DNA from: Serratia quinivorans
Lineage (GTDB): Bacteria > Pseudomonadota > Gammaproteobacteria > Enterobacterales > Enterobacteriaceae
Length of the DNA stretch: 64,000 nt
NCBI GenBank assembly: GCA_900457075.1
Contig: UGYN01000002.1
Span: forward strand, 806,001-870,000
Reading direction: 5' to 3'
Shown here: in pieces, positions 26,035 through 36,056 of the stretch
How positions within the stretch are numbered: position 1 is the first letter of the stretch
Layout of the letters: every line of letters starts with the position of its first letter
Notes under the pieces: generated by a model
What the model saw: the letters and a program-made list of their open reading frames with translations, nothing else
Databases searched by the model: none
Told to the model about the DNA's origin: nothing
Position numbers and translations under genes: made by a program

Positions 26035-27185
26035 ACAGTCAAACCGCCACCCGCGACGACAGTGGTTTTTCCTGGCGACGGCTGCGCGCGCTGTGCCTGA
26101 AAGAAACGCGGCAAATCATGCGCGACCCAAGCAGCGGGCTGATCGCCTTTGTCATTCCCCTGATGCTGCTGCTTATCTTTGGCTATGGCATCAACCTGGA
26201 CTCCAGCAAACTGAGGCTGGGCATCCTGATGGAACAGCAGAGCGAAGAGGCGCGTGATTTGGCCAATGCCTTTGCCGGTTCGCCCTATATCGAGCCAACC
26301 ATCAGCGACAACCGTCAGCAGTTGATCCAACTGATGCAGGCCGGACGCATCCGCGGGCTGGTGGTGATCCCCAACGATTTTGCCCAACGTATGGCGCGGC
26401 CGCACGACAGCGCACCGATTCAAATTATCACCGACGGCAGCGAGCCGAACACCGCCAACTTTGTTCAGGGCTATACCCAGGGGGTGTGGCAAGTCTGGCA
26501 ACAGCAACGCGCCACCGACCGCGGGCGCGAGGAAAAACCCTTAATCGACGTGCAAATGCGCTATTGGTTCAACCCGGCGGCCATCAGCCGGCACTACATC
26601 ATTCCCGGCGCTATCACCATTATCATGACGGTGATCGGCGCTATCCTCACCTCATTGGTGATTGCCCGCGAGTGGGAGCGCGGCACCATGGAGGCGTTAC
26701 TTTCCACCCAGGTGACGCGTACTGAGCTGCTGCTGTCCAAACTGGTGCCCTACTATTTCCTCGGCATGATCGCCATGGTGTTATGCATGGCGGTATCGGT
26801 GTGGGTGCTCGGCGTGCCCTATCGCGGTTCGCTGCTGATTTTATTCGTTATCAGCAGCCTGTTCCTGGCCAGTACGCTCGGCATGGGGCTGCTGATTTCG
26901 ACCATTACCCGCAACCAGTTTAACGCAGCGATGGTGGCGCTGAACGCCGCTTTTCTGCCGTCGATCATGCTGTCCGGCTTTATCTTCCAGATCGACAGCA
27001 TGCCGGCCATCGTACGCGCCGTAACCTATATCATTCCGGCGCGTTATTTCGTCAGCACGCTGCAAACGCTGTTCCTGGCGGGCAACGTCGGTACGGTGCT
27101 GATGATTAACCTGCTGTTCCTGATCGCTTCGGCGGTGGTGTTTATCGGCCTGACGGCCTGGAAAACCCAGCGGCGGCTGGATTAA
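26031..27185 (+). CDS. ybhS: ABC exporter permease YbhS
   Basis: 384 residues, ABC-2 type permease. One N-terminal transmembrane helix ([20 protein letters not shown]), a large periplasmic domain (45-175), then five helices including [28 protein letters not shown], the EWERGTME cytoplasmic coupling motif of the family. It forms a heterodimer with YbhR. Start by ATGA overlap with ybhF. Confidence 0.94.
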   Translation: MNSQTATRDDSGFSWRRLRALCLKETRQIMRDPSSGLIAFVIPLMLLLIFGYGINLDSSKLRLGILMEQQSEEARDLANAFAGSPYIEPTISDNRQQLIQLMQAGRIRGLVVIPNDFAQRMARPHDSAPIQIITDGSEPNTANFVQGYTQGVWQVWQQQRATDRGREEKPLIDVQMRYWFNPAAISRHYIIPGAITIIMTVIGAILTSLVIAREWERGTMEALLSTQVTRTELLLSKLVPYYFLGMIAMVLCMAVSVWVLGVPYRGSLLILFVISSLFLASTLGMGLLISTITRNQFNAAMVALNAAFLPSIMLSGFIFQIDSMPAIVRAVTYIIPARYFVSTLQTLFLAGNVGTVLMINLLFLIASAVVFIGLTAWKTQRRLD

Positions 27186-27196
27186 GGGGAAAGACG

Positions 27197-28303
27197 ATGT
27201 TTCACCGTCTCTGGACGTTAATCATAAAAGAAATGCAGTCGCTGCTGCGCGATCCGCAGACCCGCGCCATTCTTATTTTGCCGGTTATTCTGCAGGTGCT
27301 GCTGTTCCCGTTCGCCGCCACGCTGGAGGTGACCAACGCCACCATCGCGGTCTACAGCGAAGACAGCGGCCATGCCTCGGTCGAACTGACCCAGCGCTTC
27401 GCCAAAGCCAAGGCCTTCTCGCATGTGCTGCTGTTGCGTAGCCCACAAGAGATTCAAACCACCATCGACAACCAAAAAGCGCTGCTGCTGATCCGCTTCC
27501 CGGCCCAGTTCTCGCGTGATATCGCGAGCGGCAATACGGCCCCGCTGCAACTGTTGCTTGACGGACGCAACTCCAACAGCGCCCAAATCGCCGCCAACTA
27601 CGTGCAGCAGATTGTGCAGGACTATCAGAATGAGCTGATCGGTAACCGTGCCAAACCCAACAACAGCGAACTGGTAATACGCAACTGGTATAACCCGAAC
27701 CTGGATTACAAGTGGTTCGTGGTGCCGTCGCTGATCGCCATGATCACCACTATCGGTGTGCTGATTGTCACCTCGTTGTCGGTAGCGCGAGAACGTGAGC
27801 AGGGCACGCTGGAGCAGTTGCTGGTGTCGCCGTTGACCACCTGGCAGATTTTTATCGGCAAGGCGGTACCGGCGCTGATCGTCGCCACCTTCCAGGCCAG
27901 CATCGTGTTGCTGATCGGTATCTTTATCTATCAGATCCCGTTCGCCGGTTCGCTGCTGCTGTTCTACGGCACCATGCTGATTTACGGGCTGTCTTTGGTC
28001 GGGTTCGGCCTGCTGATTTCGTCGCTGTGCGCCACTCAGCAACAGGCGTTTATCGGCGTTTTCGTGTTTATGATGCCGGCGATCCTGCTTTCCGGCTATG
28101 TCTCGCCGGTAGAAAATATGCCGGTGTGGCTGCAAAACCTCACCTGGGTGAATCCCATCCGCCACTTCACCGACATCACCAAACAGATCTACCTGAAGGA
28201 CGCCAGTTTCGGCATCATCTGGCATAGCCTGTGGCCGTTACTGGCGATCACCGCCACCACCGGCAGCGCCGCTTACGCCATGTTCCGCCGTAAAATTGCA
28301 TAA
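27197..28303 (+). CDS. ybhR: ABC exporter permease YbhR
   Basis: 368 residues, paralogous to YbhS with the same layout: an N-terminal helix, a periplasmic domain with [14 protein letters not shown], then helices with [20 protein letters not shown], the coupling motif. It is the second half of the membrane channel and the last gene of the operon; a strong terminator follows directly. Confidence 0.94.
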   Translation: MFHRLWTLIIKEMQSLLRDPQTRAILILPVILQVLLFPFAATLEVTNATIAVYSEDSGHASVELTQRFAKAKAFSHVLLLRSPQEIQTTIDNQKALLLIRFPAQFSRDIASGNTAPLQLLLDGRNSNSAQIAANYVQQIVQDYQNELIGNRAKPNNSELVIRNWYNPNLDYKWFVVPSLIAMITTIGVLIVTSLSVAREREQGTLEQLLVSPLTTWQIFIGKAVPALIVATFQASIVLLIGIFIYQIPFAGSLLLFYGTMLIYGLSLVGFGLLISSLCATQQQAFIGVFVFMMPAILLSGYVSPVENMPVWLQNLTWVNPIRHFTDITKQIYLKDASFGIIWHSLWPLLAITATTGSAAYAMFRRKIA

Positions 28304-28338
28304 AAAAAGACTCTGCGATCTCGATCGCAGAGTCTTTT
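28302..28338 (+). terminator. Strong intrinsic terminator after ybhR
   Basis: AAAGACTCTGCGATC pairs with GATCGCAGAGTCTTT around a 2-nt centre (effective 4-nt loop), ending in T5. It can work on both strands. Confidence 0.92.
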
Positions 28339-28348
28339 TGATCTCCGG

Positions 28349-28473
28349 ATACCCTATGAATTTCACGCTGCAGCTAGGCGACCAGCCAGCTCATCCCCAG
28401 GCGCTTACTTGAGTAAGTAACTGGGGTGAGCTGGTGCAGGTAACAACGCTGCGGCTTGAAAGACGACGGGTAT
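28349..28473. repeat. ERIC element 2 (between ybhR and ybhL)
   Basis: About 125 bp bounded by ATACCC and GGGTAT with the core CAGGCGCTTACTTGAGTAAG followed by TAACTGGGGTGAGC. It fills the gap between converging ybhR and ybhL. Confidence 0.92.
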
Positions 28474-29183
28474 TATCTGCGGTTGCCGAAAATTCGCAGT
28501 AACATCAGGAACAGGTTGATGAAATCAAGGTACAGCGTCAGCGCGCCAACGATGGCGTACTTGCGGAAACTGTCTTTGTCATCGGCGTTCAACTGTTCGC
28601 CCATCGCTTTCAGTTTTTGGGTGTCGTACGCCGTCAGGCCAACAAACACCACCACCCCGATATAGGTAATCGCCCACATCAGCGCGGAGCTTTTCAGCCA
28701 GATATTAACCAGCGAAGCCAGCACGATACCGATCAGCGCCATAAACAGCATGCTGCCGAAACCGCTCAGGTCACGCTTGGTGGTGTAGCCGTACAGGCTC
28801 ATGGCACCGAACATGCCGGCGGTCACCACGAAGGTACTGGCGATCGAGCTGTAGGTATAGGCGATGAAAATGCTGGAAAGCGTCAACCCGGTCAGCGCCG
28901 AATACAACATAAACAGCGAGGTGGCGACCGTGCCACTGAGACGATTGACCATGCCGGAAATCACGAACACCAGACCCAACTGCGCGATAATCAGGCCGAA
29001 GAAGGTGATCTGGCTGGAGAAGATAAAGTTAAGGATCGCGGGCGTGTTGGCCGCGTACCAGGATACAAACGCCGTCAACAGCATGCCACAGGTCATCCAG
29101 CCGTATACCTGCGCCATATAAGCCTGAATGCCGCTGTTGGCACGTTCGACGATTGAACCATTAGAGCGTGGATATCGGTCCAT
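28473..29183 (-). CDS. ybhL: Inner-membrane BAX-inhibitor-1 family protein YbhL
   Basis: 236 residues from the ATG at 29183 (AAGGTAAC precedes it), seven transmembrane helices. Family signatures: VYGWMTCGMLLTAFVSW near the start, FMLYSALTGLTLSSIFIAYT, and GLTAYDTQKLKAMGEQL with the conserved Asp. The end, YLDFINLFLMLLRIFGNR, is diagnostic of the YbhL/YccA group. Physiological role unclear; homologues are pH-sensitive Ca2+ leak channels. Position next to moaE is as in E. coli. Confidence 0.94.
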   Translation of the reverse strand: MDRYPRSNGSIVERANSGIQAYMAQVYGWMTCGMLLTAFVSWYAANTPAILNFIFSSQITFFGLIIAQLGLVFVISGMVNRLSGTVATSLFMLYSALTGLTLSSIFIAYTYSSIASTFVVTAGMFGAMSLYGYTTKRDLSGFGSMLFMALIGIVLASLVNIWLKSSALMWAITYIGVVVFVGLTAYDTQKLKAMGEQLNADDKDSFRKYAIVGALTLYLDFINLFLMLLRIFGNRR

Positions 29184-29307
29184 GACGGTTACCTTTTGCG
29201 TGTGGAACAAGATTTGAGTCCCATTTTGCGAGACTCGGCCTGCTATAAGCGTATCACAGAAAATATAATGGCAAAGCGGCAAAGGTATTGATTTGTTTCT
29301 GCTGTTT

Positions 29308-29509
29308 ACACCCGTCGCCTTTCAAACTGTAGCGTTGTTACCTGCACTCAGTTATGTGGCCCGTCCATGGGCCACACCCCTTCGGGGCCGCTGCAAGCAG
29401 CGTTCAAATCTGCTCCTGGCAGATTTGTCACCCCAGTTACTTACTCAAGTAAGCGCCTGGGAATGAGTGAGCGGGCCGCCTAGCTACAGCTTGAAATTCA
29501 TAGGGTGTA
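29308..29509. repeat. ERIC element 3, long form with about 78-bp internal insertion
   Basis: Ends and arms match the other ERIC copies (GTAGCGTTGTTACCTGCACT; AGTTACTTACTCAAGTAAGC), but about 78 bp is inserted in one arm. The insert is itself a row of hairpins: TGTGGCCC/GGGCCACA, CCCC-TTC-GGGG, GCTGC/GCAGC and AAATCTGC/GCAGATTT. It lies between divergent-side ybhL and moaE in the only gap of more than 300 bp here. Confidence 0.88.
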
Positions 29510-29513
29510 CAGA

Positions 29514-29984
29514 TCACTTAATGATTTTATGCCAGCGTTCCGCCGCCTGACGATCGCTGTCGCGTGCGTCAACCCAGCGGTCGCCCTGGCCAACGGCTTC
29601 GCGCTTCCAGAACGGGGCGCGGGTTTTCAAGTAGTCCATGATGAACTCGCTGGCTTCGAATGCCATGCTGCGGTGCGCGCTGGTCACGCCGACAAACACA
29701 ATCTCATCGCCAGGGAACAGCTCACCCACGCGGTGGATCACCGTCGCGCGCTGCAATGGCCAGCGGCTGCGTGCTTCGTCCACGATTTCCGCCAGCGCTT
29801 TTTCGGTCATGCCCGGGTAGTGTTCCAGCGTCAGCGCACTGACGTTATCGCCCAGATTATGGTTACGTACCTTGCCGGTAAAGGTCACCACGGCACCGTC
29901 GTCGTCGCACTGCGCCAGCCACTGGTATTCTTCGCCGACGTTGAACGGCGCTTCCCCCACGCGGATACGGGTATTTTCCACCAT
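29514..29984 (-). CDS. moaE: Molybdopterin synthase catalytic subunit MoaE
   Basis: 156 residues, family length about 150. VRNHNLGDNVSALTLEHYPGMTEKAL, HRVGELFPGDEIVFVGVTSAHR and FEASEFIMDYLKTRAPFWKRE (active-site Lys) are all present. It converts cyclic pyranopterin phosphate to molybdopterin using sulfur carried by MoaD. The ATG shares one base with the moaD stop (TAATG). Confidence 0.97.
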   Translation of the reverse strand: MVENTRIRVGEAPFNVGEEYQWLAQCDDDGAVVTFTGKVRNHNLGDNVSALTLEHYPGMTEKALAEIVDEARSRWPLQRATVIHRVGELFPGDEIVFVGVTSAHRSMAFEASEFIMDYLKTRAPFWKREAVGQGDRWVDARDSDRQAAERWHKIIK

Positions 29985-30229
29985 TAACCCCCGGTTACCG
30001 GTGGAAAGAAAGCGACTTCATCACCGGCACGCAGCGGATGTTCCGCCGCCACCAGGGATTGGTTTACCGCCGTCAGCAACTTGCCTGACTCCAGTGCCAG
30101 CGCCCAGCGATCGCCACGTTCGCACAGCGCCTTACGCAGCGCCTCTACCGTTGGATAATCCGCCGGCATCGACAGATCGCCGGTGCCGACCAGCTCGCGT
30201 ACCTGGGCAAAAAACAGAATGTTAATCAT
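29984..30229 (-). CDS. moaD: Molybdopterin synthase sulfur carrier MoaD
   Basis: 81 residues with a ubiquitin-like fold, ending [10 protein letters not shown]; the C-terminal Gly-Gly is adenylated and thiocarboxylated. The start overlaps the moaC stop as ATGA, and its stop overlaps moaE, ensuring matched synthesis of the two subunits. Confidence 0.97.
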   Translation of the reverse strand: MINILFFAQVRELVGTGDLSMPADYPTVEALRKALCERGDRWALALESGKLLTAVNQSLVAAEHPLRAGDEVAFFPPVTGG

Positions 30230-30705
30230 AGTTCCACCTTAAAATCACCGGATTTACCGCCGCTTTTCGCCAGCAGCCGCACCGGGCCGATCACCATGTC
30301 TTTTTGTACCGCCTTGCACATGTCGTAAATGGTCAATGCGGCCACCGAAGCGGCGGTCAAGGCTTCCATTTCGACGCCGGTCTTGCCGGTCAGCCGGCAG
30401 CAGGTTTCAATCCGCACCCGGCTGTGTTCCGGCTGCGCTTCCAATTGCACTTCGACCTTGCTCAGCATCAGCGGGTGACACAGCGGGATCAGCTCCCAGG
30501 TGCGTTTCGCCGCCTGAATACCGGCAATGCGCGCCGTGGCAAACACATCACCCTTGTGATGGCTACCCTCGATAATCATCGCCAGCGTGGTCGGTAGCAT
30601 TTCAACAAAGGCCTCGGCGCGCGCCTCGCGCACCGTCTCTGCCTTGGCGGAAACGTCGACCATATGGGCTTCGCCCGCGGCGTTAATGTGAGTCAGCTGC
30701 GTCAT
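30226..30705 (-). CDS. moaC: Cyclic pyranopterin monophosphate synthase MoaC
   Basis: 159 residues from the ATG at 30705 ([19 protein letters not shown]). Contains [20 protein letters not shown] and [25 protein letters not shown], with the active-site Lys and Asp in [10 protein letters not shown]. It acts with MoaA to make cPMP from GTP. The longer frame to 30741 overlaps moaB and is not needed. Confidence 0.97.
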   Translation of the reverse strand: MTQLTHINAAGEAHMVDVSAKAETVREARAEAFVEMLPTTLAMIIEGSHHKGDVFATARIAGIQAAKRTWELIPLCHPLMLSKVEVQLEAQPEHSRVRIETCCRLTGKTGVEMEALTAASVAALTIYDMCKAVQKDMVIGPVRLLAKSGGKSGDFKVEL

Positions 30706-30710
30706 AGTTT

Positions 30711-31223
30711 TTATTTCTTCAAATGTGGCAGGAAGTTGCACGGGCGGTGACGCGCGTCCAACTGCTCTTCAATAATGCGTTCCCAGGCGGTGCGGCAGGC
30801 ACGAGTCGAGCCAGGCATGGCAAAAATCACCGTCTGATTGGCCATTCCGGCCAGTGCACGCGACTGAATAGTGGCGGTGCCAATCTCTTCATAGGACACC
30901 ATGCGGAACAGTTCGCCGAACCCTTCCACTTCACGATCGAACAGCGGCAGCAGCGCTTCCGGGGTATTGTCCCTGGCGGTAAAACCGGTGCCCCCGGTGA
31001 TCAGCACGGCCTGAACCTGCTCGTCGGCGATCCACGCGGAGATGCGTGCACGGATTTGATATTTATCGTCTTTGACGATGGCGCGATCCACCACCTGATG
31101 CCCAGCCTCAAGCACCGCTTCCTGCAGATACTGGCCCGAGGTGTCTTCCGCTTCACCGCGACTGTCCGAAACGGTCAGAATAGCGATATGCGCCGGAATG
31201 AATTCACTGCTGGCATGACTCAT
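30711..31223 (-). CDS. moaB: Molybdopterin adenylyltransferase-like protein MoaB
   Basis: 170 residues. [55 protein letters not shown] and [22 protein letters not shown] are the MoaB/Mog signatures. It binds molybdopterin; in E. coli its adenylation role is minor compared with MogA. Third-from-last in the leftward moaABCDE operon. Confidence 0.96.
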   Translation of the reverse strand: MSHASSEFIPAHIAILTVSDSRGEAEDTSGQYLQEAVLEAGHQVVDRAIVKDDKYQIRARISAWIADEQVQAVLITGGTGFTARDNTPEALLPLFDREVEGFGELFRMVSYEEIGTATIQSRALAGMANQTVIFAMPGSTRACRTAWERIIEEQLDARHRPCNFLPHLKK

Positions 31224-31250
31224 TGCTTGCTCCCGTGCAATTGGAAAAAT

Positions 31251-32237
31251 TTATCCGCCGATAAACGACAAATTCTGCGTGATGCCACTGTTGCCCTGAT
31301 GCAGGAAGTGGGTTTGCTTTTTGGTCCGCAGCCCGCCCTGAATGCGATCCTTCAACTCTTCAAGCTGGCCGTCATCCGCCAGCAGATCGCGCAGGTTAAT
31401 GCCCTGCTCACCGAACAGGCACAGGTGCAGATTACCGATGGCGGAAACCCGCAGTCGGTTGCAGCTAGCACAGAAATCTTTTTCGTACGGCATGATTAAA
31501 CCCACTTCGCCCTGGTAATCCGGGTGGCTAAACACCTGCGCCGGGCCGTCGCTGCGGCCGCGCGGTTGCAGTTGCCAACCCTGCTGTTCCAGTTGCGAAC
31601 GGATCACTTCGCCAGACACGTGGTGTTTGCGGAACAAGTCGCCGCCCTCACCGGTTTCCATCAGCTCGATAAAACGCAGTTGGATCGGACGGTCTTTTAT
31701 CCAGTGCAGGAAAGCGCCCAGTTGCTGATGGTTAACGTCACGCATCAGCACCGCGTTGACCTTGACCTTGCTGAACCCGGCGGTAAAGGCGGCGTCGATG
31801 CCCTCCATCACCTGGCGGAATTTGTCCTGGCCGGTAATGGCGTGAAATTGACGGGGGTCCAGACTGTCGACGCTGACGTTGATCGCCGTCAGGCCGGCGT
31901 CACGCCAGCCGGCAACGTCGCGCGCCAGGCGGTAGCCATTGGTGGTTACGGCAAGCTGGCGAACGGCCGGATTTTCACGCACGGCGGCAATGATCTCGGT
32001 AAAATCGCGACGCAACGAAGGCTCACCGCCGGTCAGGCGCACCTTTTCGGTGCCCAGCTCGGCGAAGGCGCGGCTGACACGTCGGATCTCATCGAGCGAC
32101 AAGAAGGTTTTCGGGCTGCCGTTAGGGCGATAGCCATCCGGCAAACAATAGGTGCAACGAAAGTTACACACGTCGGTGATCGACAGGCGCAAGTAATAGA
32201 ATTTGCGCTCATAAGCATCAATGAGTTGCGGCACCAT
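31251..32237 (-). CDS. moaA: GTP 3',8-cyclase MoaA (radical SAM)
   Basis: 328 residues from the ATG at 32237 ([19 protein letters not shown]). The N-terminal cluster CNFRCTYC binds [15 protein letters not shown] follows; the C-terminal cluster uses [10 protein letters not shown] with a later Cys in HLCLFGEQ. The end is [10 protein letters not shown] with the functional GG tail. First gene of the operon, under the Moco riboswitch. The ORF runs 72 nt further upstream into the riboswitch, which is not translated. Confidence 0.97.
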   Translation of the reverse strand: MVPQLIDAYERKFYYLRLSITDVCNFRCTYCLPDGYRPNGSPKTFLSLDEIRRVSRAFAELGTEKVRLTGGEPSLRRDFTEIIAAVRENPAVRQLAVTTNGYRLARDVAGWRDAGLTAINVSVDSLDPRQFHAITGQDKFRQVMEGIDAAFTAGFSKVKVNAVLMRDVNHQQLGAFLHWIKDRPIQLRFIELMETGEGGDLFRKHHVSGEVIRSQLEQQGWQLQPRGRSDGPAQVFSHPDYQGEVGLIMPYEKDFCASCNRLRVSAIGNLHLCLFGEQGINLRDLLADDGQLEELKDRIQGGLRTKKQTHFLHQGNSGITQNLSFIGG

Positions 32238-32239
32238 AA

Positions 32240-32356
32240 CACCTTCCAAAGTCGGGAGATGCGAGCGTTTCCGCTCTGCACCCTGGTGGCTGACTTCGCC
32301 ACGGCCCAAGCGCCATATTGTTCACAAGAACAACGTAGGCCCAGAGGCTAGGAGTT
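32240..32356 (-). ncRNA. Moco (molybdenum cofactor) riboswitch upstream of moaA
   Basis: Read on the minus strand the leader matches my recollection of the E. coli moaA leader: ACTCCTAGCCTCTGGGCCT near the 5' end, GGGCCGTGGCGAAGTC and GCCACCAGGGTGCAGAGC in the middle, and CTCCCGACTTTGGAAGGTGT just before the start codon. The last segment contains the ribosome binding site, so ligand binding would hide it. The expected effect is reduced moaABCDE expression when cofactor is plentiful. Confidence 0.88.
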
Positions 32357-32358
32357 TT

Positions 32359-32398
32359 GGTTTCAGTTCCCGCTGCCTGAGTAGCCGGAACGAAACCG
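32359..32398 (-). promoter_or_regulatory. Additional long hairpin just 5' of the Moco aptamer
   Basis: On the transcript GGTTTC-GTTCC-GGCT pairs with AGC-GGGAAC-TGAAACC around an 8-nt loop, followed by AAAACTCC. It is separate from the aptamer and may be a leader stem, protein site or attenuator. Confidence 0.5.
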
Positions 32399-32626
32399 TG
32401 GTTTTCTCCAGAATTCTAGCGCTAAACAAAGGCGATAGCCAACGCCCAATTTCGCTATATAATTGTGTATACAGCGTTTTTATGCGCTTCTGAATCGGGT
32501 AAACCATGATAAACGTCCTTTACGCAGACGAATTGACCGGAATCACGCAAATCACACTCTTTTTCGCGTTTTTACGCCAAATCCGCTACTTTATGCGGGC
32601 AGTTAAGCCCCTTTGTAAGGAAATTT

Positions 32627-33544
32627 ATGCGTAATCGTACCCTGGCCGATCTCGATCGGGTGGTGGCATTAGGTGGTGGTCATGGTCTTGGCCGCGTGAT
32701 GTCTTCCCTGTCGTCTTTAGGATCCCGTTTAACCGGTATTGTCACCACCACCGATAACGGCGGTTCCACTGGCCGTATTCGCCGCTCGGAAGGCGGCATT
32801 GCCTGGGGCGATACCCGTAACTGCCTGAATCAGTTGATCACCGAACCGAGCGTGGCCTCGGCGATGTTCGAGTACCGTTTTAGCGGCAATGGCGAACTCT
32901 CGGGGCATAACCTCGGTAACCTGATGTTGAAGGCGTTGGATCATCTCAGCGTGCGCCCACTGGAGGCGATCAATCTGGTACGCAGCTTGCTGAAGGTCGA
33001 CGCGGCGCTGATCCCGATGTCTGAGCAGCCGGTGGATCTGATGGCACACGACCATGAAGGCAACCACGTCTATGGTGAAGTGAATGTCGACCAACTGACT
33101 GACATGCCGCAGGAACTGATGCTGTCACCGCGCGTCAATGCGACACGCGAAGCGCTGGATGCCATCGCACAGGCCGACGTGATCCTGATTGGGCCAGGCA
33201 GCTTCCTGACCAGCCTGATGCCGCTGCTGCTGCTCGATGACCTGACTCAAGCCTTGCGCCGCAGCAGTGCCAATATGATTTATATCGGCAATCTGGGGCG
33301 CGAACTGAGCGTCGCGGCAGCCGCCTTGACGCTGAAGAACAAGCTGGAGCTGATGGAAGAAAAAATTGGCCGCCGGATGATCGACGCGCTGATTGTTGGG
33401 CCGACGGTAGATGCCAGCGAAGTACAGGATCGGGTGGTGATTAAACAACCGCTGGAAGCGACGGATATCCCTTACCGCCACGACCGTCAGTTGCTGCGCC
33501 AGGCGCTGGATCAGGCATTGATCGAGTTGGGTGCCCGCGGTTAA
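32627..33544 (+). CDS. ybhK: Gluconeogenesis factor family protein YbhK (YvcK/CofD-like)
   Basis: 305 residues. [39 protein letters not shown] and [11 protein letters not shown] are the YvcK signatures, and [15 protein letters not shown] follows. In Bacillus, YvcK binds UDP-sugars and supports growth on gluconeogenic carbon sources and cell shape; the E. coli role is less clear. It is divergent from moaA, and AAGGAAATTT precedes the ATG. Confidence 0.95.
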   Translation: MRNRTLADLDRVVALGGGHGLGRVMSSLSSLGSRLTGIVTTTDNGGSTGRIRRSEGGIAWGDTRNCLNQLITEPSVASAMFEYRFSGNGELSGHNLGNLMLKALDHLSVRPLEAINLVRSLLKVDAALIPMSEQPVDLMAHDHEGNHVYGEVNVDQLTDMPQELMLSPRVNATREALDAIAQADVILIGPGSFLTSLMPLLLLDDLTQALRRSSANMIYIGNLGRELSVAAAALTLKNKLELMEEKIGRRMIDALIVGPTVDASEVQDRVVIKQPLEATDIPYRHDRQLLRQALDQALIELGARG

Positions 33545-33548
33545 GGCT

Positions 33549-33806
33549 TTACTGGCCACCGCGCAACCACGGGTTATCGCTGGCGGCCTTCTCGACCATA
33601 TCGATATAAAGATCTTCCACCTGCTTGCGCGCCCACGGCGTGCGGCGCAGAAACTTCAGGCTGGATTTAATGCTGGGATCGCTGCTGAAGCAGTTGATGC
33701 GAATGCGTTCAGCCAGCCCTGACCAGCCGTAGCTCTCCACCAGTTTATTTAAAAGTTGTTCCAGAGTGACGCCGTGCATCGGGTCTTTGGACTGGTGTTC
33801 GGTCAT
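33549..33806 (-). CDS. VF530/DUF2132 family small DNA-binding protein
   Basis: 85 residues from the ATG at 33806. The family core KDPMHGVTLEQLLNKLVESYGW, RIRINCF, DPSIKSSLKFLRRTPWARKQVEDLY covers nearly the whole protein. The structure of the VF530 prototype suggests a DNA-binding fold; function unknown. It converges on ybhK, the two stops being only 4 bp apart, and lies just after uvrB. Confidence 0.88.
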   Translation of the reverse strand: MTEHQSKDPMHGVTLEQLLNKLVESYGWSGLAERIRINCFSSDPSIKSSLKFLRRTPWARKQVEDLYIDMVEKAASDNPWLRGGQ

Positions 33807-33913
33807 GGTCTGCGGCTCGTAGTAGTCAATTGGCCGCACACCATAATCAGCTTTGGCGGAGGCGACAAGGATTTTATGTTTGGCAGCGCCACCCCTGGCG
33901 GCGCCCCAACCGG

Positions 33914-35926
33914 TCACGAAATAGCGATAAACTGCTCGCGCAGCTGGTGGATCTCATCACGCAAGCCTGCCGCCAACTCGAACTCCAGATTCTGTGCGTG
34001 GGTATACATCTGCGCTTCCAGCTCGCGGATTTTTTGATCCAGGGCTTTTGGCGTGAGATTTTTGTATTGCCCAACGTTTTCCGCCGCCTTGCCCTTCCCT
34101 CTGCCCTTGCCGCGATTACCCGGTTTGCCCAGCTGCAATACATCGGAAACTTTCTTGTTCAGGCCCTGCGGCACGATGCCATTTTCTTCGTTGAACGCCT
34201 GCTGTTTGGCGCGACGACGTTCGGTCTCGCTAATCGCCCTGGCCATCGAGTCGGTAATTCTGTCACCGTAGAGGATCGCCTTACCATTGAGGTTACGCGC
34301 CGCACGGCCAATGGTCTGGATTAACGAACGTTCGGAACGCAGGAAGCCTTCTTTATCTGCGTCCAGAATCGCCACCAGCGACACCTCAGGCATGTCCAGC
34401 CCCTCACGCAACAGGTTGATACCCACCAGCACGTCAAACTCGCCCAGGCGCAGGTCACGAATGATTTCGACCCGTTCCACGGTATCGATGTCCGAGTGCA
34501 GATAGCGTACCCGCTCGCCGTGCTCTTCGAGATATTCGGTCAGGTCTTCCGCCATGCGTTTGGTCAGGGTTGTGACCAGTACGCGCTCGTTGATTGCCAC
34601 CCGCTTGCGAATTTCAGACAGCAGGTCATCCACCTGGGTGGTCACCGGCCTGACTTCTATTAGAGGATCCAGCAAGCCGGTAGGGCGCACCACCTGATCG
34701 ATAATATCGTCGCCGGACTTCTCCAGCTCATATTTGCCCGGCGTGGCAGACACGTAGATCGTCTGTGGGGCCAGCGCTTCGAACTCTTCAAAGCGCATCG
34801 GGCGGTTGTCCAGCGCCGACGGCAGGCGGAAACCGTATTCCACCAGCGTCTCTTTACGCGAACGGTCGCCCTTGTACATAGCGCCGATTTGCGGAATGGT
34901 GACGTGGGATTCATCGACCACCAGCAGGCCATCCGCCGGTAAATAATCAAACAGCGTCGGCGGTGGCTCGCCCTCTTTACGTCCGGACAAGTAGCGCGAG
35001 TAGTTTTCAATGCCGGAGCAGTAGCCCAGTTCGTTCATCATCTCCAGATCAAACTGGGTGCGCTGCGTCAGGCGCTGCTCTTCCAGCAGTTTGTTATTGG
35101 CCAACAGCACCTTGCGCCGTTCGGCCAGATCCACTTTGATCTCTTCCATCGCCTGCAGGATCCGCTCACGCGGCGTCACGTAGTGCGACTTCGGATAAAT
35201 GGTAAAACGCTGGACCACCTGTTCGATCTGGCCGGTCAAAGGATCAAACAGCGAAAGCCGCTCGACCTCCTCATCAAACAGTTCAATGCGCAGTGCCAGC
35301 TCGTCCGACTCTGCCGGAAAGACGTCGATCACCTCGCCACGCACGCGGAAGGTCGCGCGCTGGAAGGCCTGATCGTTACGGGCATATTGCAGCTCCGCCA
35401 AACGACGCAGGATCGAACGCTGATCGATGATCATGCCCTTGGTCAGGTGCAACATCATCTTCAGATACAGATCAGGATCGCCCAGACCGTAGATCGCCGA
35501 GACCGACGCCACCACGATCACATCGCGGCGCTCCAGCAATGCTTTGGTCGCGGAAAGACGCATCTGCTCGATGTGTTCGTTCACCGCAGCGTCTTTTTCG
35601 ATAAAGGTGTCGGAGCTGGGTACGTAGGCTTCCGGCTGATAGTAGTCGTAGTAAGAGACAAAATACTCGACCGCATTCTCGGGAAAGAACTCTTTCATCT
35701 CGCCGTACAGCTGCGCCGCCAGCGTTTTGTTAGGGGCCAGCACCATGGTGGGCCGGTTCAGATCGGCTATCACATTGGCGACGGTAAATGTCTTGCCCGA
35801 CCCGGTAACGCCCAGCAGCGTCTGGTGTGCCAGGCCGTCTTCCAGGCCCTCTTCCAGCTTGCTGATGGCCTGCGGCTGATCGCCGGCCGGTTTGAATTCG
35901 GAATGCAGTTTGAAAACTTTACTCAT
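33914..35926 (-). CDS. uvrB: Excinuclease ABC subunit B (UvrB)
   Basis: 670 residues, full length. Walker [15 protein letters not shown], the beta-hairpin [21 protein letters not shown] that inserts between DNA strands, DEAD-like [11 protein letters not shown], helicase motifs V/VI ([22 protein letters not shown]) and the C-terminal UVR domain ([24 protein letters not shown]) that contacts UvrC are all present. It verifies damage and loads UvrC in nucleotide excision repair. Confidence 0.98.
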   Translation of the reverse strand: MSKVFKLHSEFKPAGDQPQAISKLEEGLEDGLAHQTLLGVTGSGKTFTVANVIADLNRPTMVLAPNKTLAAQLYGEMKEFFPENAVEYFVSYYDYYQPEAYVPSSDTFIEKDAAVNEHIEQMRLSATKALLERRDVIVVASVSAIYGLGDPDLYLKMMLHLTKGMIIDQRSILRRLAELQYARNDQAFQRATFRVRGEVIDVFPAESDELALRIELFDEEVERLSLFDPLTGQIEQVVQRFTIYPKSHYVTPRERILQAMEEIKVDLAERRKVLLANNKLLEEQRLTQRTQFDLEMMNELGYCSGIENYSRYLSGRKEGEPPPTLFDYLPADGLLVVDESHVTIPQIGAMYKGDRSRKETLVEYGFRLPSALDNRPMRFEEFEALAPQTIYVSATPGKYELEKSGDDIIDQVVRPTGLLDPLIEVRPVTTQVDDLLSEIRKRVAINERVLVTTLTKRMAEDLTEYLEEHGERVRYLHSDIDTVERVEIIRDLRLGEFDVLVGINLLREGLDMPEVSLVAILDADKEGFLRSERSLIQTIGRAARNLNGKAILYGDRITDSMARAISETERRRAKQQAFNEENGIVPQGLNKKVSDVLQLGKPGNRGKGRGKGKAAENVGQYKNLTPKALDQKIRELEAQMYTHAQNLEFELAAGLRDEIHQLREQFIAIS

Positions 35927-36036
35927 GGACTCGGCTACCCTGTGGAGATGTGCGCGCTCAGGCGGCCATAGAGCTAATGCTCAATTGATGGCCTCTAATT
36001 ATGGAAAGCCCCGGCGATTTTTGCCAGTGCCCATGA

Positions 36037-36056
36037 TACTGGATATAAAACCAGCT
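36037..36056. promoter_or_regulatory. LexA (SOS) box upstream of uvrB
   Basis: Minus strand AGCTGGTTTTATATCCAGTA has the CTG-N10-CAG form and closely resembles the E. coli uvrB SOS box (both have an imperfect left half). It lies about 110 bp before the uvrB start. Confidence 0.75.
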
